NCBI RefSeq assembly: GCF_036237315.1
Contig: NZ_CP108356.1
Location: 4,212,501-4,276,500, forward strand
Origin: Streptomyces sp. NBC_01351
Lineage (GTDB): Bacteria; Actinomycetota; Actinomycetes; Streptomycetales; Streptomycetaceae
Length of the DNA: 64,000 nucleotides
Direction: 5' to 3'
The notes under the pieces were generated by a model that worked only from the letters and a program-made list of their open reading frames with translations, ran no database searches and was not told the origin of the DNA. A program made the translations under genes and the position numbers. Every line of letters starts with the position of its first letter. Position 1 is the first letter of the stretch. Of the stretch, positions 58,539 through 64,000 are shown in pieces.

Positions 58539-59554
58539 CGACGGTGGCGGCGAAGTCCGCGAAGTCGGGGGTCAAGCCCGCGACGATGGCGCAGGCCCTG
58601 ACCCGGGCCATGCGCGACGCGATGGCCGAGGACCCGACGGTCCACGTCATGGGCGAGGACGTCGGCACGCTCGGCGGGGTCTTCCGGATCACCGACGGGC
58701 TCGCGAAGGAGTTCGGCGAGGACCGCTGCACGGACACCCCGCTCGCCGAGGCCGGGATCCTGGGCGCGGCGGTCGGCATGGCCATGTACGGGCTGCGTCC
58801 GGTCGTGGAGATGCAGTTCGACGCGTTCGCGTACCCGGCCTTCGAGCAGCTGATCTCGCACGTCGCGAAGATGCGCAACCGCACGCGCGGCGCGATGCCG
58901 CTGCCCATCACCATCCGCGTGCCGTACGGCGGCGGGATCGGCGGCGTGGAGCACCACTGCGACTCCTCCGAGGCGTACTACGTGGCCACGCCCGGCCTGC
59001 ACGTGGTGACCCCGGCGACCGTCGAGGACGCGTACGGGCTGCTGCGCGCGTCGATCGCGAGCGACGACCCGGTGGTCTTCCTGGAGCCGAAGCGGCTGTA
59101 CTGGTCGAAGGCCGACTGGTCGCCGCAGGCCCCTGCGGCCGTTCCGGGCATCGGGAAGGCCCTGGTGCGGCGGGCGGGCACGAGTGCCACGCTGATCACG
59201 TACGGGCCTTCGCTGCCGGTGTGCCTGGAGGCGGCCGAGGCGGCGCGCGAGGAGGGCTGGGACCTGGAGGTCGTGGACCTGCGCTCGCTGGTGCCGTTCG
59301 ACGAGGAGACGGTCGTGGAGTCCGTACGCCGTACCGGGCGCGCGGTCGTGGTCCACGAGGCCAACGGCTTCGGCGGACCGGGCGCGGAGATCGCCGCCCG
59401 CGTCACGGAGCGGTGCTTCCACCACCTGGAGGCGCCGGTGCTGCGGGTGACGGGCTTCGACATCCCGTACCCGCCGCCGATGCTGGAGAAGCACCACCTG
59501 CCCGGTGTGGACCGGATCCTGGACACCGTGGCCCGCCTGCAGTGGGAGAACTGA
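58535..59554 (+). CDS. bkdB: Branched-chain 2-oxo acid dehydrogenase E1 beta subunit
   Basis: 339 residues; GTG overlapping the bkdA stop. Transketolase pyrimidine domain with VHVMGEDVGTLGGVFRITDG, PLAEAGILGAAVGMAMYGLR and PVVEMQFDAFAYPAFEQ; C-terminal domain with VVDLRSLVPFDEETVVESV and HEANGFGGPGAEIAARV. Forms the alpha2beta2 E1. The stop overlaps the bkdC start by one base. Confidence 0.95.
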   Translation: MTTVAAKSAKSGVKPATMAQALTRAMRDAMAEDPTVHVMGEDVGTLGGVFRITDGLAKEFGEDRCTDTPLAEAGILGAAVGMAMYGLRPVVEMQFDAFAYPAFEQLISHVAKMRNRTRGAMPLPITIRVPYGGGIGGVEHHCDSSEAYYVATPGLHVVTPATVEDAYGLLRASIASDDPVVFLEPKRLYWSKADWSPQAPAAVPGIGKALVRRAGTSATLITYGPSLPVCLEAAEAAREEGWDLEVVDLRSLVPFDEETVVESVRRTGRAVVVHEANGFGGPGAEIAARVTERCFHHLEAPVLRVTGFDIPYPPPMLEKHHLPGVDRILDTVARLQWEN

Positions 59555-60921
59555 TGCCGCAGGTAATGGAGTTCAAGCTTCCCGACCTCGGGGAGGGCCT
59601 GACCGAGGCCGAGATCGTCCGCTGGCTGGTGGCGGTGGGTGACGTCGTCGCCATCGACCAGCCGGTGGTCGAGGTCGAGACGGCCAAGGCGATGGTGGAG
59701 GTTCCGTGCCCCTACGGGGGTGTCGTCACCGCCCGCTTCGGGGAGGAGGGCACGGAACTCCCCGTCGGGGCGCCGCTGATCACCGTGGCGGTGGGTGTTT
59801 CGGAGGCCGGGTCGGCCGGTGCGGTGACCGATGACGCCGCCGGCGCCGCTGCTGCTGCCGAGTCGGGGAACGTGCCCCGGCCCCTGATCGGTTACGGCAC
59901 GGACCACTCGCGCCCGGCGCGTCGGCGACGGGTGCGACCCGTCACCGCAGCGGTTTCGGCGCCGGTGGCACCGGCGGTGCCGGTCGTTCCGGTGGCGCCC
60001 GTTGTTCCGGTGGTTCCCGTCGCTCCTGTTGCCGCGGCCGGGCCCGTGCCGGTGATTTCGCCGCTGGTGCGGAAACTGGCGCGGGACGGCGGGGTCGACC
60101 TGCGCGGGCTGTCGGGATCGGGGCCGGACGGGCTGATCATGCGGGCGGACGTCGAAGCGGCGCTGGCCGCGCTGCGGGAGCCGCAGCCGGTGGCAGCCGT
60201 TCCGGTTGCCGCGCCGGTGGCTTCGGCCGCTCAGGGTGACCGCGTGCCGCTCAAGGGCGTGCGCGGGGCCGTCGCGGAGAAGCTGTCGCGCAGCCGGCGG
60301 GAGATCCCGGACGCCACCTGCTGGGTCGACGCGGACGCCACCGAGCTGATGGCCGCGCGGGCCGCGATGAACGCGGTGGGCGGGCCCAAGATCTCGGTGC
60401 TGGCGCTGCTGGCCCGGATCTGCACGGCCGCGCTCGCGAAGTACCCGGAGCTCAACTCCACGGTGGATCTGGCGGCGAACGAGATCGTCCGGCTGCCCTC
60501 GGTGAACCTGGGCTTCGCCGCCCAGACGGAGCGGGGCCTGATGGTCCCGGTCGTGCGGGACGCGCACACGATGAGCCCTGAGGCGTTGTCGGGGGAGTTC
60601 GCCCGGCTGACGGAGCTGGCGCGGGGCGGGAAGCTGTCCCCGGCCGACCTCACGGGTGGGACGTTCACCCTGAACAACTACGGGGTGTTCGGGGTCGACG
60701 GCTCGACGCCGATCATCAACCACCCGGAGGCGGCCATGCTCGGGGTGGGGCGGATCATGGCGAAGCCGTGGGTGCACGGGGGTGAGTTGGCGGTGCGGCA
60801 GGTCGTGCAGCTGTCGCTGACCTTCGACCACCGGGTGTGCGACGGGGGTACGGCGGGTGGGTTCCTCCGCTACGTCGCGGATTGCGTCGAGTCGCCGGCG
60901 GTGCTGCTGCGCAGCCTGTAG
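59554..60921 (+). CDS. bkdC: Branched-chain 2-oxo acid dehydrogenase E2 (dihydrolipoyl acyltransferase)
   Basis: 455 residues. One lipoyl domain with the modified Lys45 in ETAKAMVEV, an Ala/Pro/Val linker with repeated VAPVVPVVPVAPV units (about 140-165), a peripheral-subunit-binding domain (SPLVRKLARDGGVDLRGL) and the catalytic domain ending with TFDHRVCDGGTAGGFL (His-x-x-x-Asp-Gly). It transfers the acyl group to CoA and forms the complex core. The E3 gene is not here. A CAAACGCCGG repeat with a CCGGGC/GCCCGG hairpin follows and may act as terminator. Confidence 0.94.
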   Translation: MPQVMEFKLPDLGEGLTEAEIVRWLVAVGDVVAIDQPVVEVETAKAMVEVPCPYGGVVTARFGEEGTELPVGAPLITVAVGVSEAGSAGAVTDDAAGAAAAAESGNVPRPLIGYGTDHSRPARRRRVRPVTAAVSAPVAPAVPVVPVAPVVPVVPVAPVAAAGPVPVISPLVRKLARDGGVDLRGLSGSGPDGLIMRADVEAALAALREPQPVAAVPVAAPVASAAQGDRVPLKGVRGAVAEKLSRSRREIPDATCWVDADATELMAARAAMNAVGGPKISVLALLARICTAALAKYPELNSTVDLAANEIVRLPSVNLGFAAQTERGLMVPVVRDAHTMSPEALSGEFARLTELARGGKLSPADLTGGTFTLNNYGVFGVDGSTPIINHPEAAMLGVGRIMAKPWVHGGELAVRQVVQLSLTFDHRVCDGGTAGGFLRYVADCVESPAVLLRSL

Positions 60922-61225
60922 CCGTCCGGCGGGTGCGGGGTGGGGTGTGGGTGGGTGCGGGTTCCGCTGCGCGGAGCTGGTCCCCGCCCCACCCTTTCTC
61001 CGTTTCCCGGGCTCTGCCCGGACCCGGTCCTCAAACGCCGGACGGGCTGGATTCTGGCCCATGTCGTCCGCCTGGCGAGGGGGTTCGGGGGCAGCGCCCC
61101 CGACAGCGGCGCCGGACACGATGCCCGGTGGTGCCCCGTCAGGGGGTGAATGAAGACCGGCGAACCGTCCTGGCCGACGCGGCCCCCTCGAAGTCCCGCC
61201 CTGGAAGGGCTGGTGGCCGCCGCCC
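60922..61225. other. bkdC - quinone oxidoreductase intergenic region
   Basis: 304 bases, no gene. Contains copy of the CAAACGCCGG repeat (61007-61053) with its CCGGGC-TCT-GCCCGG hairpin (61007-61021), and a GGGGGCAGCGCCCCC hairpin at about 61086-61100. Both flanking genes converge on it. Confidence 0.75.
61007..61053. repeat. Dispersed CAAACGCCGG repeat, last copy
   Basis: Hairpin CCGGGCTCTGCCCGG, linker CCTCAAACGCCGG and ACGGGCTGGATT; same layout as copies 1 and 2. Confidence 0.8.
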
Positions 61226-62212
61226 TCAGGCCGCCGGAACCGTGAGCAGCACCTTGCCCACGTGGCTGCTCGCCTCCAGCACGCGGTGGGCCTCGGCCGC
61301 CTCCGTGATCGGGAAGGTCTCGTGGACCACCGGGCGGACCCGGCCGGTGGACACCAGGGGCCACACGTGTTCGCGTACCGCGGCGACGATGGCCGCCTTC
61401 TCCTCCAGCGGGCGGGCCCGCAGGGTGGTCGCGGTGATCGCGGCCCGCTTGCCCATCAGCGCGGCCAGGTTCAGCTCGGCCTTCACCCCGCCCTGGAGGC
61501 CGATCACCGCGAGCCGGCCGTTCACCGCGAGGGCGGTCACGTTCCGGTCGAGGTACTTCGCGCCCATGATGTCCAGGATCACGTCCGCCCCGGCCCCGCC
61601 GGTGGCCGCCTTGATCTCCTCCACGAAGTCCTGCTCGCGGTAGTCGATCAGGACGTCCGCGCCCAGCTCCGCGCAGCGCGCCAGCTTCTGCGGTCCGCCG
61701 GCCGTCACCGCGACCTTCGCACCCACCGCCTTGCCCAGCTGGATCGCCATGGTCCCGATGCCGCTGGACCCGCCGTGCACCAGCAGCGTCTCCCCGGGGC
61801 GCAGTCCGGCCACCATGAACACGTTGGACCAGACCGTGGCGGCCGCCTCGGGGAGCGAGGCCGCCGTCACCAGGTCCACGCCCGCCGGTACCGGCAGCAG
61901 CTGCCCCGCGGGGACGGCCACCCGCTGCGCGTAGCCGCCGCCCGACAGGAGCGCGCACACCTCGTCGCCCACCGCCCAGCCGGACACCCCGGGACCGATC
62001 GCGGAGATGCGCCCGGAGCATTCGAGGCCGGGGTGGGGGGAGGCGCCGGGCGGCGGGTTGTAGAACCCCTGGCGCTGCAGGAGGTCGGCGCGGTTCACGG
62101 CGCTCGCCGCGACCTCGACGAGGACCTCGCCCTCGCCCGCCACCGGATCGGGTACGTCGGTCCAGACGAGGGCCTCGGGGCCGCCGGGCTGCTCGATGGT
62201 GATCGCATGCAT
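61226..62212 (-). CDS. NAD(P)H-quinone oxidoreductase (zinc-free MDR family)
   Basis: 328 residues from the ATG at 62210-62212 (MHAITIEQPGGPEALVW). Medium-chain dehydrogenase fold without structural or catalytic zinc: NRADLLQRQGFYNPPPGASP, GLECSGRISAIG, ETLLVHGGSSGIGTMAIQLG (nucleotide loop) and HVGKVLLTV at the end. This pattern is that of the PIG3/QorA-type quinone reductases. Substrate in this organism unknown. A ten-codon upstream extension is possible but lacks conservation. Confidence 0.9.
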   Translation of the reverse strand: MHAITIEQPGGPEALVWTDVPDPVAGEGEVLVEVAASAVNRADLLQRQGFYNPPPGASPHPGLECSGRISAIGPGVSGWAVGDEVCALLSGGGYAQRVAVPAGQLLPVPAGVDLVTAASLPEAAATVWSNVFMVAGLRPGETLLVHGGSSGIGTMAIQLGKAVGAKVAVTAGGPQKLARCAELGADVLIDYREQDFVEEIKAATGGAGADVILDIMGAKYLDRNVTALAVNGRLAVIGLQGGVKAELNLAALMGKRAAITATTLRARPLEEKAAIVAAVREHVWPLVSTGRVRPVVHETFPITEAAEAHRVLEASSHVGKVLLTVPAA

Positions 62213-62246
62213 GGCCCGGAGGCTAGCCGAGCCGCATCGCACCCGA

Positions 62247-63347
62247 CTACTCGACGGGGCCCAGTATCACCGGTGCCGAAGCGGACGGGGCGGCGCGGAC
62301 GATGGTGATGAGACGGTCCGTCAGCTGGAGCGGGCTCGCGTGCGGATCGTCGTAGGGCAGCAGGCGGTGTCCGCGCAGCACGCTCACCACCAGGTCGCCG
62401 GTGTCCCGCACCGACTTGCCCACCTCGGCCTTGGTCACGGGCCGTTCGATGAGGTCGAGGCCGCTGCCTTGCTGGATCAGGTCCTCCATCACGGTGCCCG
62501 CGCTCGGGCTGAGCACCGACAGACCCAGCAGCCGGCCGGCCGCGCTCGCGCTCGTGATGACCGCGTCGGCGCCGGACTGGCGCAGCAGCGGCGCGTTCTC
62601 CTCCTCGCGGACGGCGGCGACGATCTTCGCGCCCCGGTTGAGCTGGCGGGCCGTCAGGGTGACCAGCACCGCCGTGTCGTCCCGCTGCGTGGCGATGATG
62701 ATCTGCCGGGCCTTCTGCAGCTCGGCGCGCAGGAGTACGTCGGAGCGGGTGGCATCGCCGACCACGCCCGTGAACCCCTCCGAGTTGGCGATGTCGATCA
62801 CCTTGGCGCTGGGGTCGACGATGACGACCTGCTCCCGGGAGAGGCCGGTGGACAGCAGGGTCTGCAGGGCGGAGCGGCCCTTGGTACCGAAGCCGACGAC
62901 GACCGTGTGGTCACGCAAGTTCTTCCTCCAGCGGCTCAGCCGCCACTCTTCCCTCGTCCGTTCCGTGAGGACTTCCAGGGTGGTGCCGACCAGGATGATC
63001 AGGAACAGCACGCGCAGGGGCGTGATCAGCAGGACGTTGACCAGTCGTGCGCTGTCGCTGTACGGGACGATGTCGCCGTAGCCGGTCGTCGAGAGCGTCA
63101 CGGTCGCGTAGTAGACGCAGTCGAGGAAGTCGACCGTCTCGTTGGCGTTGTCGTGGTAACCCTCGCGGTCCGTCCACACGATCAGCACCGTCAGGCACAT
63201 CACGAACAGGGCCATCAACAGGCGCCGGGACACCTGCCGCAGGGGTTTCTCGACGACGCGCCTGGGCAGTTTGATGCGCCGGGAGACGAGTTTCTCGTCC
63301 GCGCCGCGGGCCATGGCGTCTTGGCCGTGAAGTTTCACGTGAAACAT
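62247..63347 (-). CDS. Potassium channel with RCK/TrkA domains
   Basis: 366 residues. Two membrane helices flank a pore with the selectivity filter TLSTTGYGDIVPYS; then an RCK N-domain with HTVVVGFGTKGRSALQTLL and an RCK C-domain with LQLTDRLITIVRA. It gates K+ flow in response to a cytoplasmic ligand. The first codons (MFHVKL) are made of a parS sequence and overlap the moeA stop by 13 bases; an ATG at 63312-63314 (MARGADEK) is an alternative start. Confidence 0.9.
   Translation of the reverse strand: MFHVKLHGQDAMARGADEKLVSRRIKLPRRVVEKPLRQVSRRLLMALFVMCLTVLIVWTDREGYHDNANETVDFLDCVYYATVTLSTTGYGDIVPYSDSARLVNVLLITPLRVLFLIILVGTTLEVLTERTREEWRLSRWRKNLRDHTVVVGFGTKGRSALQTLLSTGLSREQVVIVDPSAKVIDIANSEGFTGVVGDATRSDVLLRAELQKARQIIIATQRDDTAVLVTLTARQLNRGAKIVAAVREEENAPLLRQSGADAVITSASAAGRLLGLSVLSPSAGTVMEDLIQQGSGLDLIERPVTKAEVGKSVRDTGDLVVSVLRGHRLLPYDDPHASPLQLTDRLITIVRAAPSASAPVILGPVE
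63332..63345. promoter_or_regulatory. parS site (ParB binding)
   Basis: GTTTCACGTGAAAC, a perfect 14-bp palindrome identical to the Streptomyces parS consensus. It overlaps the end of moeA and the start of the channel gene, about 59 kb from oriC. Many parS sites around oriC are known in this genus; it is the only one I found in the window. Confidence 0.9.
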
Positions 63348-64000
63348 CCCCCCGAGGCCCAGGGCAGATCCAGGATCTCCAGTTCCTGCCCGGACCGAGC
63401 TCCGTTCGGTGGTACGACGGCCAGCGCGTCGGCGGCCGCGACACCGCGCAGCATCGCGGGGCCGTTGTAGCGCAGCGGGACCGCGTGCTCGTCGCCCAGC
63501 ATCACCGGGACGAGCCGGGTGTCGTACGGGTGGCCCGGTACGTCGCCCTGGACCGTCGCCGTGTAGCGGGGGCGCCGGCGGCGGCCGGCGAGGGCGCGCA
63601 GCAGGGGGTCGGCCAGGGTCAGCAGTCCGGAGACGGCGGCGAGCGGATTGCCGGGCAGCCCCACCAGGTGCCGTCCGTCGGCCCCGTCGCCGATCCGGGC
63701 CAGCAGCATCGGGTGCCCGGGGCGCACGGCGACCCCGTCGACGAGCAGTTCGGCGCCGGCCAGTTCCAGCACGGGGTGGACGTGGTCGACGGGCCCGGAG
63801 GCGGTGCCGCCGGTGGTGACGATGACGTCGGCGGTGGAGGTGGTGATCGCCTTGAGGAGGGCCTCGACGCCGGCGGGGTCGTCGCCGAGCCGCCGGGTGG
63901 CGATGACCTCGGCGCCGAGCCGGGTGAGCCAGGGTCCCAGCATCGGGCTGAGCGCGTCGCGGATCAGGCCGTCGTGCGGGAGGCCGTCGGTGAGCAGCTC
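63335..64000 (-). CDS. moeA: Molybdopterin molybdotransferase MoeA (3' part, cut by window edge)
   Basis: 222 codons are visible, open to the right edge, so the N-terminal half lies outside. The MoCF domain has VIVTTGGTASGPVDHVHPVL (the molybdopterin-binding Thr-Thr-Gly-Gly), VRPGHPMLLA and GRHLVGLPGNPLAAVSGLL (the conserved Leu-Pro-Gly-Asn-Pro). The C-terminal domain IV follows, ending ILDLPWASGGCFT. It inserts molybdate into molybdopterin. The stop codon is inside the parS site. Confidence 0.93.
   Translation of the reverse strand, partial: ELLTDGLPHDGLIRDALSPMLGPWLTRLGAEVIATRRLGDDPAGVEALLKAITTSTADVIVTTGGTASGPVDHVHPVLELAGAELLVDGVAVRPGHPMLLARIGDGADGRHLVGLPGNPLAAVSGLLTLADPLLRALAGRRRRPRYTATVQGDVPGHPYDTRLVPVMLGDEHAVPLRYNGPAMLRGVAAADALAVVPPNGARSGQELEILDLPWASGGCFT

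Noticed and set aside
58978..61119. 713-codon minus-strand frame opposite bkdB and bkdC
   Set aside because: Shadow of the E1 beta and E2 genes, which carry clear cofactor motifs.

Overview
The window reads as the replication-origin region of a Streptomyces chromosome. Composition is very GC-rich, GTG starts are common, and the core order rpmH-dnaA-oriC-dnaN-gnd-recF-DUF721-gyrB-gyrA is the one found in that genus. The 876-base dnaA-dnaN gap is packed with TTGTCCACA-type DnaA boxes. Class E sortases, CrgA, DUF3566, DLW-39 and DUF5324 proteins also point to a filamentous actinomycete. No rRNA, prophage, insertion sequence or CRISPR array was seen. I could not run searches, so the species is not named.

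Layout. 1-1275 (minus): yidC (cut by the window edge), yidD, rnpA, rpmH. 1631-14142 (plus): dnaA, oriC, dnaN, gnd, recF, a DciA-like gene, gyrB, gyrA and a DUF3566 membrane protein. 14249-18858: tRNA-Ile, small DLW-39 protein, secreted/membrane protein, a Ser/Thr kinase with its XRE partner, tRNA-Ala and a GNAT acetyltransferase. 18958-24695: flavin reductase, MFS exporter with divergent MarR regulator, LysM protein, DUF5324 protein, cyclophilin, rhomboid protease. 24811-29171: crgA, then a DUF881 gene and an unusual run of three class E sortases interleaved with a small membrane protein and a pabA/trpG amidotransferase. 29269-30309: an isolated Mrr-like nuclease gene bounded by strong hairpins and containing two perfect inverted repeats. 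30455-38550 (minus): growth and division signalling operon fhaA-fhaB-pstP-rodA-pbpA-pknB. 38844-44643: tRNA-Leu, a two-component system, a DUF2252 protein, a J-domain protein and a rhodanese.

44648-56562 is a catabolic block: an acyl-CoA dehydrogenase with a KstR-like site, paaABCDE for ring epoxidation of phenylacetyl-CoA, paaN, a 3-hydroxyacyl-CoA dehydrogenase and a TetR regulator. A DUF5819/HTTM pair and a TrmH-type RNA methyltransferase sit inside it. Matching palindromes at paaA and in the paaN/dehydrogenase divergent promoter suggest the TetR protein controls the regulon. 56623-60921 holds bkdR and bkdABC (branched-chain 2-oxo acid dehydrogenase). The right end has a quinone oxidoreductase, a K+ channel/RCK protein and the 3' part of moeA, with a perfect parS site across the last two.

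The main items for follow-up are DnaA-box groups outside oriC (before crgA and inside the nuclease gene), the nuclease locus, the inferred PaaR regulon, a KstR-like operator, and a family of 43-bp palindromic repeats, one copy of which supplies the C-terminus of the MFS gene.
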